The notes under the pieces were generated by a model. That model made no database searches and had not been told where the DNA came from. It saw only the letters and a list, made by a program, of their open reading frames with translations. A stretch of 51,119 nt of DNA from DATEEG01 sp035525055 (lineage in GTDB: Bacteria; Actinomycetota; Acidimicrobiia; Spongiisociales; ZC4RG35). Positions 17,368-25,760 of the stretch are shown here, piece after piece; within the stretch, counting starts at the first letter, position 1; the number at the start of each line of letters is the position of its first letter. Both the position numbers and the translations under genes were made by a program. The stretch covers positions 1 through 51,119 of the forward strand of contig DATLEZ010000019.1 in the NCBI GenBank assembly GCA_035525055.1. Direction: 5' to 3'.

Positions 17368-17407
17368 AGGACTGTGGGAGGGCGCTTCGGCCTTCTCCCA
17401 CAGTCCT
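17368..17407 (+). terminator. Strong stem-loop after the secreted-protein gene
   Basis: AGGACTGTGGGAG at 17368-17380 pairs perfectly with CTCCCACAGTCCT at 17395-17407 around a 14-base loop containing CTTCGG. It lies 19 bp after the stop codon. There is no T-run after it, so termination may be of the U-less actinobacterial kind. Confidence 0.75.
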
Positions 17408-17459
17408 GGACGGTGTGGATCTCTGCGAAGTCGCCCGACTTTGTACCTAGGCTCCCCTA

Positions 17460-20400
17460 GTGCCCCAGATCGAGCAGTACCTACCCCGCCTGGTAAGGGA
17501 GTGGGATGAACTGGCTCCGGGTGAGATGCATCGTGCCATCGAAGGGTCGATGGTCTTCGTCGATGTGTCCGGTTTCACCAAGATGTCGGAGCGACTCGCC
17601 CGGCATGGCAAGGTCGGCGCCGAGGAAGTCACTGAGGTAATTGGAAGGACCTTTGACCGCCTCCTCGGGGAGGCCTACGCCTACGGCGCCAGTCTCCTCA
17701 AGTTCGGTGGCGACGCCCTGCTGCTGTTCTTTCAGGGGGAGCTTCATTCTCACAATGCCTGCGCCGCGGCCTGGGGCATGCGACAGGCCCTGCGCAGCAT
17801 CGGTCGGTTCGAGACGAGCGCCGGCCAGGTGGCATTGCGAATGTCGGTCGGGGTTCATTCGGGGCATTTCGACTTCTTCCTGGTCGGTGAGTCCCATCGT
17901 GAGCTGATCGTGGCGGGTCCGGCTGCAACCGAGACCACCGCCATGGAGGCAGCCGCCGGAGCCGGCCAGATCCTCATCAGTCCCGCGACCGCCCGCTTGG
18001 TGCCGCGGCGCAACGTCGGGAGGCAGGTTGGGCCTGGTTTTCTGCTGGCGGGTCGCATCGAGGCGTCCCGAGCAGACATTGGTCCCGCCCGATCGAAGCC
18101 GCAACTGCACCAGTTCCTGCCGAGGGCTTTGCGTGAGTCGCTGATTGCCGGCGAGGTAGAACCCGAACATCGTCCCGTTGCTGTCGGGTTCGTTCACTTT
18201 ATGGAATTCGACAACATGGTTGCGACCGTCGGAAGCCGGGCCGCCGCGGTCGCCCTCGACCGTCTGGTCAGAACGGTTCAGGCGGCCGTCGATGCGCGCG
18301 GAGTGACGTTCCTGTCAACCGACATCGCCGGAGACGGCGGCAAGATAATCCTGGCGGGGGGAATTCCGCAGGCGACCGGCAACGACGAGGATCAGGTACT
18401 GCTTGCGTTACGGGAGGTCATCTCGTCCCCGATCGAACTTCCGGTTCAGGTCGGGGTCAACTGGGGCCCGGTGTTCGCCGGCGAAATTGGCCCCGTGTAC
18501 CGGCGCACCTTCACGGTGATGGGCGACACGGTCAACTTGGCCGCCCGACTCATGGCGAAAGCCTCGGCCGGCCAGATCCTGGCAACCCGGGATGTGCTCG
18601 ATGGCTCGCGCACCCTGTTCGAAACGACGCAACTGGAGCCGTTCCAGGTGAAGGGCAAGAAGCTCCCGGTGCAGGCTTTTGCGGTGGGTGATCCGACGGG
18701 CAGCCGGGGGCTCGTCGACGTCGCCACTCCGTTGATCGGCCGCGAACAGGAGCTCGAGATCCTCGCCCGGGCGTGGGAATCGGCGACGCGCTCTGTGGGA
18801 ATGGCAGTGGAGCTGATCGCCGAGCCCGGGATGGGCAAGACGAGACTTCTCCAGGAGTTCCTCTTGCGGTCGGAAGATTCCCGGACCATCCGGTCCGAGT
18901 GTCGGCTCTATCAGGCGGCGACTCCCTATTTCCCCTTTCGGGCACTTCTCAGGCAGGCTCTGGAGGTCGAGGGACTGGGTCCAGAAGAGACAGCCGCAAC
19001 GCTGGGCAGACGGGTCGGGGAGGCCGCACCGACTCTGGCGCCGTGGCTGGCGCTCATCGGGGCCGTACTGGACGTGGAGATCGAGCCATCGCTGGAGGTG
19101 ACGCAGCTAGAGGCGCAGTTCCGGCCGGCCCGAACCATGGCCGCAGTCGGCATGTTGCTCGAGGCAGTCGTCACCGCTCGGACGTTGTTCGTCATCGAGG
19201 ACACCCACTGGATGGATGACGCCTCCCGGGAGATGCTGGCGGGATTGATGGTCGGGATGGAGCGTCAGCCATGGATGTTTATCCTCACCCGGCGACCAGG
19301 GGATTCAGGCTTCGTGGCTCCCGCTTCGGATCATCTGGCCCGGGTCGAGTTGCAGCCTTTGAGCCGCGCTCATGCCGAGGCTCTTATCAATTCGGCGACA
19401 GGGGACAATCCGCTGCTTCCGGCTCAGGTCACAACCCTCGCCGACCGCGCCGCCGGCAATCCGCTCTTTCTCGTCGAGTTGCTACGCAACCTGAGCTCGG
19501 GAAGCGACGTTGACTCCCTCCCGCACTCGGTCGAGGGCCTTATCGCCGCCCGGATCGACCGACTCCCGCCGGGCGACCGTCAGTTGCTGCGGCGGCTGGC
19601 GGTGCTCGGTAACGGATTCCTGGCAGAACACACGAAGGCCGTCATTCCCGAAGCGCATTCCGGCTCCCTTACCCGCACCCTTCGCCGCCTGGGAGATTTC
19701 GTCACGTTGAATCACAGCGGCTGGGTGCAGTTCCGACACGCCCTCATTAGGGACGTCGCCTATCAGTCGCTGCCGTTCAAGACCAGATCGGAGCTTCACC
19801 GATCGGTCGGGGACTCGATCAGGGCAGCAGTCGCCGACCAACCCGACACCCAGGCTGAGTTGTTGTCGCTGCATTACTTCCATGCCCAGAACTGGGCGGA
19901 CGCCTGGCACTTTTCCCGTGTCGCGGGAGATAACGCCAAGCGGATGTACGCAACTGCGGAGGCCGCGACCTTCTATCAACGGGCGCTGTCGTCGGCCCGG
20001 CAATCCCCTGACACCCCTCTGCGCAGCCTCTGCGAAGTGATGGAGTCGCTAGGCGATGTCTTACAGCAGGGAGGAAGGTTCGGCGAAGCCCTGAAGATCT
20101 ATGGCAAGGCTGGACGGGTCGCATCCGATCCCATCCGGCGAGCCAACATCCTCCTGAAGCAAGCCGGGACCAGAGCCAGCGAGGGCGCCTACTCAGCTGC
20201 GGTGCGGGACATCACGCTGGGGCGTCGGCTCCTCGCCAGCCTCGAAGGGGAACGTGCGGCCAAGGAGAGGGCTCGACTTGCCGCTCAACTGGCCTGGCTC
20301 CGCCAACTCCAACAGCATCCGCGGGCTGCATTGAATCTCGCCAAGCAGGCGCTCGAGGAGGCCCGTGCGGCAGGGGCGCCAGACGCCCTGGCCCGCGCCT

Positions 20401-21239
20401 ATCGGGTGCTCGACGCCTCCTACTCGATGCTCGGTCAACCCTCGAAGGCAGTATTCGGCCCTCTCGCTCTGGAGATCTACGAGAAGATCGACGATCTTCA
20501 GGGCGCCGCGATCATCAACAACAATCTCGGTGGCCAGGCTTACTTCGCAGGTGATTGGAACGCAGCAATCGGCTTCTACACCAAGGCCCAGGATCAATAC
20601 CTGCGGGCGGGGAACGAGCCCGACTCGGCGACCGCCGGTGCCAACATTGGAGAAGTCCTGGTCAGCCAGGGCAGGCTCGTCGAGGCCGAGCCGATCTTGC
20701 GCGACGCCTCGCGGATACTTCATGCCCACCACCTGGTCGATCGGATCTTCGCCGATATGCAGCTTGCCCGGCTCGAATCTGCCCGGGGAAACTTCGACAC
20801 GGCCATCAGGGCATTTCGTGACATCCGCACCGAGGCCAAGAGGCTCGGCGAGAAGCATTCGCAGTTGGAGGCCACTGTCTATCTGTCCGAGATCGGAACT
20901 CGTCTCGGGGACGCCGTTGGGGCCCTCGAGCTGCTAGCAGGAGCAGAAGCGGAGGCCGGCGAGGACGCCGAGCTCTATGCGTGCGCCCTGGCCCGGGTCC
21001 GAGCCGGAGCACTCGTGTTGCTCGGTCGCACCGCCGAGGCCTGTTCGGAGGTCGAAGGTGGCCTGACCATCGCCAGAGCAGAAGGTCTTCAGTACGAAGA
21101 AGCGCTGCTGCTGGTCACCAGAAGCAGGCTTGGTGATGCCTGCGGCGACGATGGCGAGGACCCGATCCCCGAAGCGGAGATTCTCTTCCGCAAGCTCGGG
21201 GTTCTCACCGAGGCCTCGGCCGCGAGCGTCGCCGGATAA
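17460..21239 (+). CDS. Double class III cyclase-domain protein with AAA ATPase and TPR repeats
   Basis: A 1259-residue protein. The first cyclase homology domain is at about 30-200 (FVDVSGFTKMSERLARHG, LLKFGGDALLLFF). The second is at about 235-405 and carries the signature RRTFTVMGDTVNLAARL but lacks the first metal Asp (FVHFMEFD). Next come an ATPase with Walker A AEPGMGKTRLL near 455 and Walker B FVIEDTHWMDD near 577, and a long TPR-like C-terminus to 1259. There is no DNA-binding HTH, unlike LuxR/MalT-type STAND proteins. The two cyclase domains may form one intramolecular catalytic pair, with catalysis uncertain. cAMP made here could feed the cNMP-binding proteins at 8-12 kb (inference). 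GTG start; it follows a terminator, so it is separately transcribed. Confidence 0.88.
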   Translation: MPQIEQYLPRLVREWDELAPGEMHRAIEGSMVFVDVSGFTKMSERLARHGKVGAEEVTEVIGRTFDRLLGEAYAYGASLLKFGGDALLLFFQGELHSHNACAAAWGMRQALRSIGRFETSAGQVALRMSVGVHSGHFDFFLVGESHRELIVAGPAATETTAMEAAAGAGQILISPATARLVPRRNVGRQVGPGFLLAGRIEASRADIGPARSKPQLHQFLPRALRESLIAGEVEPEHRPVAVGFVHFMEFDNMVATVGSRAAAVALDRLVRTVQAAVDARGVTFLSTDIAGDGGKIILAGGIPQATGNDEDQVLLALREVISSPIELPVQVGVNWGPVFAGEIGPVYRRTFTVMGDTVNLAARLMAKASAGQILATRDVLDGSRTLFETTQLEPFQVKGKKLPVQAFAVGDPTGSRGLVDVATPLIGREQELEILARAWESATRSVGMAVELIAEPGMGKTRLLQEFLLRSEDSRTIRSECRLYQAATPYFPFRALLRQALEVEGLGPEETAATLGRRVGEAAPTLAPWLALIGAVLDVEIEPSLEVTQLEAQFRPARTMAAVGMLLEAVVTARTLFVIEDTHWMDDASREMLAGLMVGMERQPWMFILTRRPGDSGFVAPASDHLARVELQPLSRAHAEALINSATGDNPLLPAQVTTLADRAAGNPLFLVELLRNLSSGSDVDSLPHSVEGLIAARIDRLPPGDRQLLRRLAVLGNGFLAEHTKAVIPEAHSGSLTRTLRRLGDFVTLNHSGWVQFRHALIRDVAYQSLPFKTRSELHRSVGDSIRAAVADQPDTQAELLSLHYFHAQNWADAWHFSRVAGDNAKRMYATAEAATFYQRALSSARQSPDTPLRSLCEVMESLGDVLQQGGRFGEALKIYGKAGRVASDPIRRANILLKQAGTRASEGAYSAAVRDITLGRRLLASLEGERAAKERARLAAQLAWLRQLQQHPRAALNLAKQALEEARAAGAPDALARAYRVLDASYSMLGQPSKAVFGPLALEIYEKIDDLQGAAIINNNLGGQAYFAGDWNAAIGFYTKAQDQYLRAGNEPDSATAGANIGEVLVSQGRLVEAEPILRDASRILHAHHLVDRIFADMQLARLESARGNFDTAIRAFRDIRTEAKRLGEKHSQLEATVYLSEIGTRLGDAVGALELLAGAEAEAGEDAELYACALARVRAGALVLLGRTAEACSEVEGGLTIARAEGLQYEEALLLVTRSRLGDACGDDGEDPIPEAEILFRKLGVLTEASAASVAG

Positions 21240-21244
21240 TCCCT

Positions 21245-21266
21245 GTCCCCCTGCTTGCGGGGGGAC
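21245..21266. terminator. GC-rich hairpin between convergent genes
   Basis: GTCCCCC (21245-21251), loop TGCTTGC, GGGGGAC (21260-21266) lies just after the cyclase stop. It is positioned to end transcription from the left, and hspR arrives from the right. No T-run. Confidence 0.5.
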
Positions 21267-21372
21267 CGACCGGGGCTTTGGGAGGTCGAGGGGGGTGCGC
21301 GAACTCCGGTCACGGTCGGACCGACCGGGGCTTTGGGAGGTCGAGGGGGGTGCGCGAACTCCGGTCACGGTC
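21263..21372. repeat. Perfect 55-bp tandem duplication
   Basis: The 55-bp unit starting GGACCGACCGGGGCTTTGGG and ending CTCCGGTCACGGTC occurs at 21263-21317 and again, without change, at 21318-21372. A third start (GGACCGG) follows. It is intergenic between the cyclase gene and hspR. Confidence 0.92.
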
Positions 21373-21429
21373 GGACCGGACAGCCGCCGCCGGTTCGCCT
21401 TGAGGATCTCGACGGGCTAGGCGTCTTTA

Positions 21430-21483
21430 AAGAATCAGCGAAGGCGAGGGAGTGTCTGGACCGACGCTCACACACCAAAGAAG
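21430..21483. repeat. Fragment of dispersed AATCAGCGAAGG repeat family
   Basis: AAGAATCAGCGAAGGCGAGGG matches the terminus of the 45514 element, and GACGCTCACACACCAAAGAAG matches the hairpin arm at 3064-3084 at 20 of 21 positions. It lies right before the end of hspR. Confidence 0.6.
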
Positions 21484-21493
21484 CATGCGAGCC

Positions 21494-21898
21494 CTACTGG
21501 TTGCGGGTCTTGCGCCGCAGCTCCGGTAGAACTTCGGTCCGAAGGACGATGTCCCTCCGATAGGACTGGTGAATCTTGCCCACCTGCCGTTCGGCTTCCT
21601 TTCGAATCTGCTCGACGGTTTTGCGGAGCTCTGCCACTTCGGACCGCAAGAATTGCACCTCGCTTTGAAGGTCGAGGACCTGCTTCACGCCCTCGAGGTT
21701 GAGGCCCCGGCTGGTGAGGGTCTGAATCAATGTCAAGCGCTCGATGTCCTGCTGGCTGTACCGTCTCGTTCCACCCGGGGTCCGGTATGGATCGATCAAC
21801 CCTTTTCGCTCGTAGATGCGAAGGGTCTGTGGGTGCATGCCGGAGAGTTCGGCCGCCACCGAAATCACAAAGACAGCAGCTGTTTTGCGGTCGCTCAT
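21494..21898 (-). CDS. hspR: Heat-shock repressor HspR (MerR family)
   Basis: A 134-residue MerR-type regulator. The helix-turn-helix region reads FVISVAAELSGMHPQTLRIY then ERKGLIDPYRTPGGTRRYS, which is diagnostic of HspR. A coiled-coil dimerisation segment (FLRSEVAELRKTVEQIRKEA) follows. HspR represses dnaK, clpB and lon operons with DnaK as co-repressor in Streptomyces. The ATG at 21898 was chosen because the family starts here; the open frame continues into dnaJ. It is the last gene of dnaK-grpE-dnaJ-hspR, which implies autoregulation. The basic C-terminus is slightly longer than usual. Confidence 0.93.
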   Translation of the reverse strand: MSDRKTAAVFVISVAAELSGMHPQTLRIYERKGLIDPYRTPGGTRRYSQQDIERLTLIQTLTSRGLNLEGVKQVLDLQSEVQFLRSEVAELRKTVEQIRKEAERQVGKIHQSYRRDIVLRTEVLPELRRKTRNQ

Positions 21899-21908
21899 CG
21901 GGGCCCGA

Positions 21909-23036
21909 TCATTGCGGAACCTTAAAGTGCGCCCGCGGATCATCGGTTTCCATCTCGGCAAGTTGCTCGAGGAGTTTCTTCTCTTCTCTCGACACCTTGC
22001 GAGGCACCACAACTTCGGCCCGGGCGTACAAATCGCCCGCCGGTCCCTTCTCGGGCTTTACGCCGCGGCCTTTTACGCGAAACACTTTGGCGTTGGGGGT
22101 CCCTGCCGGGATCTTGATGCTCACCGACCCGTCCAGAGTCGGCACTTCGACAGTGGTGCCAAGCGTTGCCTCGGTGAAGCTGATCGGAACAGTCACATGG
22201 AGGTCGTGCCCGCGCCGTTCGAACACGGGGTGAGGAGTGACGTGAACTTTGAGCAGAAGGTCTCCTGGTGGGCCGCCGTTGCGACCGGGGTTGCCCTTGC
22301 CGGGTATGCGGATGGTGGCGCCATCCTGCACGCCGGGCGGAATCCTGACCTTGATGCTGCGGGTTCTGACCTCGGTCCCTTTGCCCCGGCACTGCGTGCA
22401 AGGCGTGGGGACGATGCGGCCGCTTCCGCCGCATTGCGGGCAGGTCTGGCTGAACGAGAAAACACCCTGGTTCTGGGCCACCACTCCGGTCCCGCGACAG
22501 GTCGGACACACATCAACGCTGGTGCCGGGCTCGGCCCCGGCCCCACCACACCGAGAGCAGGGCGCTTCGCCTCTGATTGAGATCGTGGTGGTGACTCCGT
22601 TGACGGCGTCGTGGAAGGACTGGGTCAGTTCGGCGGATACGTCGGCGCCCCGCTGCGGGCCTCCTCGGCGGCGCCCACTTCCGCCACCGAAGCCGGAGAA
22701 AATGTCTCCCAGTCCTCCGCCAAAGAGGTCCTCCATCCGCACCCGCTGTCCAGAGCCGAAAGGGTTGCCCTGTCCGTTGTCGAAGCCTCGATAGGCCCCT
22801 GACTCGACCAGGCGGCGGAGTTCGTCGTACTCCTTGCGCTGCTCGGCGTCGGAAAGGACTGCATACGCTTCAGAGACCTGCTTGAAGCGCTCTTCGGCTG
22901 CCGGGTCGCCGGCGTTGGCATCGGGGTGGTACTTCTGAGCGAGCTTGCGATAGGCGCGTTTGATCTCGTCGGCCGGGGCCTCCTTGCCAACGCCGAGAAC
23001 CTGGTAGAAGTCCTTGTCGACCCAATCTCTATTCAT
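21909..23036 (-). CDS. dnaJ: Chaperone co-factor DnaJ (type I)
   Basis: The 375 residues form a type I J-protein. The J domain has the HPD motif (KLAQKYHPDANAG near residue 43). A Gly/Phe-rich linker follows, then four CxxCxGxG zinc motifs (CSRCGGAG, CPTCRGTG, CPQCGGSG, CTQCRGKG) and the beta-sandwich client domain. It stimulates DnaK ATPase and delivers clients. It sits between grpE and hspR on the minus strand. The start codon lies inside a 19-bp tandem duplication, which puts an identical ATG-AAT-AGA-GA upstream; the downstream copy is the one in frame. Confidence 0.96.
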   Translation of the reverse strand: MNRDWVDKDFYQVLGVGKEAPADEIKRAYRKLAQKYHPDANAGDPAAEERFKQVSEAYAVLSDAEQRKEYDELRRLVESGAYRGFDNGQGNPFGSGQRVRMEDLFGGGLGDIFSGFGGGSGRRRGGPQRGADVSAELTQSFHDAVNGVTTTISIRGEAPCSRCGGAGAEPGTSVDVCPTCRGTGVVAQNQGVFSFSQTCPQCGGSGRIVPTPCTQCRGKGTEVRTRSIKVRIPPGVQDGATIRIPGKGNPGRNGGPPGDLLLKVHVTPHPVFERRGHDLHVTVPISFTEATLGTTVEVPTLDGSVSIKIPAGTPNAKVFRVKGRGVKPEKGPAGDLYARAEVVVPRKVSREEKKLLEQLAEMETDDPRAHFKVPQ

Positions 23037-23063
23037 TTGGCCAGTCTCTATTCATTTGGCCAG
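23026..23063. repeat. 19-bp tandem duplication covering the dnaJ start codon
   Basis: TCTCTATTCATTTGGCCAG occurs twice in a row (23026-23044 and 23045-23063). On the minus strand this duplicates AAATGAATAGAGA, the dnaJ initiation region. The extra copy can encode an eight-residue peptide, MNRDWPNE, ending at TAG inside the repeat, directly after the grpE stop. Confidence 0.9.
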
Positions 23064-23066
23064 TCT

Positions 23067-23672
23067 CTACTCACCGTGCTCCGGTGCAACGGCCACCAGA
23101 GCGGCCCGAAGCACCTTGCCGTGCAGCTTGTATCCACGCCGGAGGTCCTGGGTGACCCTGAGCGCTCCCGCTCCTTCGCCAGTCGTAACGACGGCCTCGT
23201 GAACCGTCGGATCGAACGGCGCATCCCAGGTCTCGATCGGCTCCAGGCCTTCTTTGACCAGGACGTCGAGCAGGAGGTCGTATGTGTTGCGAATCCCCAC
23301 CAGTAGCTTCTCCTCGGTCTCGGTCTTGGGTTCGACCGCGAGAGCCGCTTCGAAACTGTCGAGAACCGGCAGCAACTGTCGGACCACCCGCTCAGAGGCC
23401 CGTTCCACCATGGCCGCCATCTCGCGTTGGGTCCGCTTGCGGTAGTTCTCGAAATCGGCCGCAACCCGGCGGAGATCGTCGAAATACCTGTCTGCGTCCA
23501 TTCGGGTCTCGGCCAGCGCCTTCAGGACGATTGGCAGCGCCTCGGCCGGATCATCTGGAAGATCGAGGCCCAGTGCCTCGGCAGTGAGAGCCTCGACCGC
23601 CGATTCACCTTCGACCAGCTCGCCTTCGACGATTTCGATCATCGGCAGCTCGGGTTCTGGCGCTGGTTTCAT
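23067..23672 (-). CDS. grpE: Nucleotide exchange factor GrpE
   Basis: The 201 residues include an acidic disordered N-terminus (about 1-50), a coiled coil with RRVAADFENYRKRTQREMAA, and the C-terminal beta domain with FDPTVHEAVV and VLRAALVAVAP. It releases ADP from DnaK. The gene is second in the dnaK operon. It ends at a TAG placed next to the duplication before dnaJ. A 7-bp tandem repeat separates it from dnaK. Confidence 0.94.
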   Translation of the reverse strand: MKPAPEPELPMIEIVEGELVEGESAVEALTAEALGLDLPDDPAEALPIVLKALAETRMDADRYFDDLRRVAADFENYRKRTQREMAAMVERASERVVRQLLPVLDSFEAALAVEPKTETEEKLLVGIRNTYDLLLDVLVKEGLEPIETWDAPFDPTVHEAVVTTGEGAGALRVTQDLRRGYKLHGKVLRAALVAVAPEHGE

Positions 23673-23709
23673 TGCTTAGAGGTCCGGTGTTCGACTTCGG
23701 CGATGTGTT

Positions 23710-23737
23710 TGGCGTCTGGCGTCTGGCGTCTGGCGTC
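23710..23737. repeat. TGGCGTC x4 tandem repeat between dnaK and grpE
   Basis: Four perfect copies of TGGCGTC run from 23710 to 23737 in the 82-bp spacer between grpE and dnaK. Confidence 0.93.
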
Positions 23738-23754
23738 TAGAGGGCGCGAGCGCA

Positions 23755-25587
23755 TCAAGCGCTCTCGCCCTCGTCAACAATCTCAGCCTCGACTACGTCG
23801 TCGTCGGAGCCACCGTCGGCGGCACCGCCGGCCGCGGACTGCTGCTGGCTCGACTCCTCGTACATCCGGCTAAAAGCGCTCTGGCTCACCGTCACCAGCG
23901 AGTCGATCTTGGCCCTGAGGCTGGCGGCATCCGCCGAGCTGTCGTCGATGACGGCCTTCAACTCGCCCAGGGAGGACTCGATTTTGGCCTTCTCGTCGTC
24001 GGCCAATTTGTCGCCCTGCTCCTTTATGACCTTCTCGGTCTGATGGACCAGTTGGTCGGCCTGGTTGCGGGTCTCAACCTGCTCCCGGCGGCGACGGTCT
24101 TCCTCTGCATAGGCCTCGGCATCCTTGATCATCTTGTCGATGTCGTCCCTCGCCAGGGCCGTCCCACCGGTGATGGTCATCGCCTGTTCCTTGCCCGTCG
24201 CCGTGTTCTTGGCGGAGACATTGACGATGCCGTTGGCGTCGATGTCGAATGTGACCTGGATCTGAGGCTGGCCCATTGGGGCCGGCAGGATGTCGGTGAG
24301 GCGAAACTTGCCAAGACTCTTGTTGTCCGAGGCCATGGTTCGCTCGCCCTGGAGGACGTGAATCTCCACTTCCGGCTGATTGTCCTCAGCCGTAGTGAAG
24401 GTTTCGGTCCTCCGTGTGGGGATCGTCGTGTTGCGTTCGATCATGCGCGTCATGACCGAGCCCTTGGTTTCGATTCCCAGCGTGAGGGGAGTGACATCCA
24501 GCAAGAGGATGTCCTTGACATCACCCTTCAGGACGCCGGCCTGAATCGCGGCACCGGCCGCTACAACTTCATCGGGGTTGACCCCGTTGTGGGGATCCTT
24601 GCCGGTCAAGCCTTTGACCAGGTCCTGAACCGCGGGCATCCGGGTCGAGCCGCCAACCAGCACCAGGTGATGCAGTTTGTCGACGCCGATCGCGGCATCC
24701 TTGATTGCCTGGTTGAACGGCCCCTTGAGCCGGTCGAGCAGGTGCTCGGTCAGCTTCTGAAGCTCAGAGCGGGTCAGTTTGCGCTGAAGATGGAGCGGGC
24801 CCTCGGCGGTCGCGGTGATGAAAGGCAGGTTGGCCTCGGTCTCTGCCACTTGCGAAAGCTCGATCTTGGCCTTCTCAGCGGCTTCCTTGAGGCGCTGCAG
24901 GGCCATGCGGTCCTTGGACAGGTCGACTCCGTGATCGTTCTTGAAGCCTGTCACGAGCCAATCGACAACGGCCTGATCCCAGTCGTCGCCACCGAGGTTG
25001 GTGTCGCCGGAGGTGGCCTTTACTTCGAAGACCCCCTCGCCGATTTCGAGGACCGACACGTCGAACGTGCCCCCACCGAGGTCGAACACGAGGATCGTCT
25101 GATCTGTGTGCTCCTTGTCAAGCCCGTAGGCCAGGGCGGCAGCAGTGGGCTCGTTGATGATCCGGAGGACGTTGAGCCCGGCGATCTGGCCCGCTTCCTT
25201 GGTCGCGGTGCGCTGGGCATCGTTGAAATAGGCGGGGACCGTGATCACCGCGTCGGTGATGGTGTCGCCCAGGAACGCTTCGGCGTCTCGCTTCAGCTTC
25301 ATGAGAATGCGAGCCGAGATCTCCTGAGGGGTGTACTTCTTGCCGTCGACGTCGATGGACCAATCGGTCCCGATGTGGCGCTTGACGGAGCGAATGGTGC
25401 GGTCGGGGTTAGTGATCGCCTGTCGCTTGGCGACCTCACCGACGAGCACTTCGCCGTCCTTGAAGGCAACGACCGAAGGGGTGGTGCGGGCGCCTTCGGC
25501 ATTGGGGATGATCGTGGGCTCGCCCCCTTCAAGGGTGGCGATCACGCTGTTGGTTGTGCCTAGGTCGATTCCTACGGCGCGGGCCAT
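23755..25587 (-). CDS. dnaK: Chaperone DnaK (Hsp70)
   Basis: The 610 residues match Hsp70 length. Signatures are GIDLGTTNSVIATLEGGEP at the start, VFDLGGGTFDVSVLEIG near 175, and LVGGSTRMPAVQDLVKGLTG near 315. The substrate domain begins after DVTPLTLGIETKGSVMTRMI, and the C-terminus ends in an acidic tail (DDDVVEAEIVDEGESA). It is the ATP-driven foldase that works with DnaJ and GrpE from the same operon, and is the likely co-repressor for HspR. ATG with AGGAGGAAACC upstream. A sigma-A-like promoter and a palindrome lie ahead of it. Confidence 0.98.
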   Translation of the reverse strand: MARAVGIDLGTTNSVIATLEGGEPTIIPNAEGARTTPSVVAFKDGEVLVGEVAKRQAITNPDRTIRSVKRHIGTDWSIDVDGKKYTPQEISARILMKLKRDAEAFLGDTITDAVITVPAYFNDAQRTATKEAGQIAGLNVLRIINEPTAAALAYGLDKEHTDQTILVFDLGGGTFDVSVLEIGEGVFEVKATSGDTNLGGDDWDQAVVDWLVTGFKNDHGVDLSKDRMALQRLKEAAEKAKIELSQVAETEANLPFITATAEGPLHLQRKLTRSELQKLTEHLLDRLKGPFNQAIKDAAIGVDKLHHLVLVGGSTRMPAVQDLVKGLTGKDPHNGVNPDEVVAAGAAIQAGVLKGDVKDILLLDVTPLTLGIETKGSVMTRMIERNTTIPTRRTETFTTAEDNQPEVEIHVLQGERTMASDNKSLGKFRLTDILPAPMGQPQIQVTFDIDANGIVNVSAKNTATGKEQAMTITGGTALARDDIDKMIKDAEAYAEEDRRRREQVETRNQADQLVHQTEKVIKEQGDKLADDEKAKIESSLGELKAVIDDSSADAASLRAKIDSLVTVSQSAFSRMYEESSQQQSAAGGAADGGSDDDVVEAEIVDEGESA

Positions 25588-25637
25588 TTGGTTTCCTCCT
25601 GATGGAAGCTGATGGTTCCGAAGTTGAGTGAATAGCT

Positions 25638-25666
25638 ACCCTACAACCTGAGTGCGGTAGTGTCAT
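25638..25666 (-). promoter_or_regulatory. Predicted dnaK operon promoter
   Basis: On the minus strand, ATGACA (25661-25666; 5/6 match to TTGACA) and TAGGGT (25638-25643) are separated by 17 bp. The element ends about 50 bp before the dnaK start. The palindrome at 25665-25687 touches its -35 box. Confidence 0.6.
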
Positions 25667-25687
25667 ATTCCCGAGAACTCGGAATAT
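25665..25687. promoter_or_regulatory. Palindromic operator candidate between dnaK and lon
   Basis: ATATTCCCGAG-AA-CTCGGAATAT is an almost perfect palindrome overlapping the upstream edge of the dnaK -35 box, and it also faces lon. The related shorter palindrome in front of clpB (5418-5434) supports a shared regulator. It is not the published HAIR sequence. HspR, encoded at the end of the dnaK operon, is the obvious candidate. Confidence 0.6.
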
Positions 25688-25760
25688 CCCATTCGGATCA
25701 GGGGTTTTTGCCCATCAAGGACCCTCAAATTTCGAACTTCAAACCTCGAACGGAGCTTTT

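Noticed and set aside
24043..25563. A 506-codon frame on the plus strand antisense to dnaK
   Set aside because: The minus-strand frame is unmistakable DnaK. The antisense frame is a by-product of high-GC codon use.
25620..25655. HAIR (HspR) consensus upstream of dnaK
   Set aside because: Two TTGAGTG/CTGAGTG words occur, but as direct repeats 25 bp apart, not as the inverted CTTGAGT-N7-ACTCAAG.
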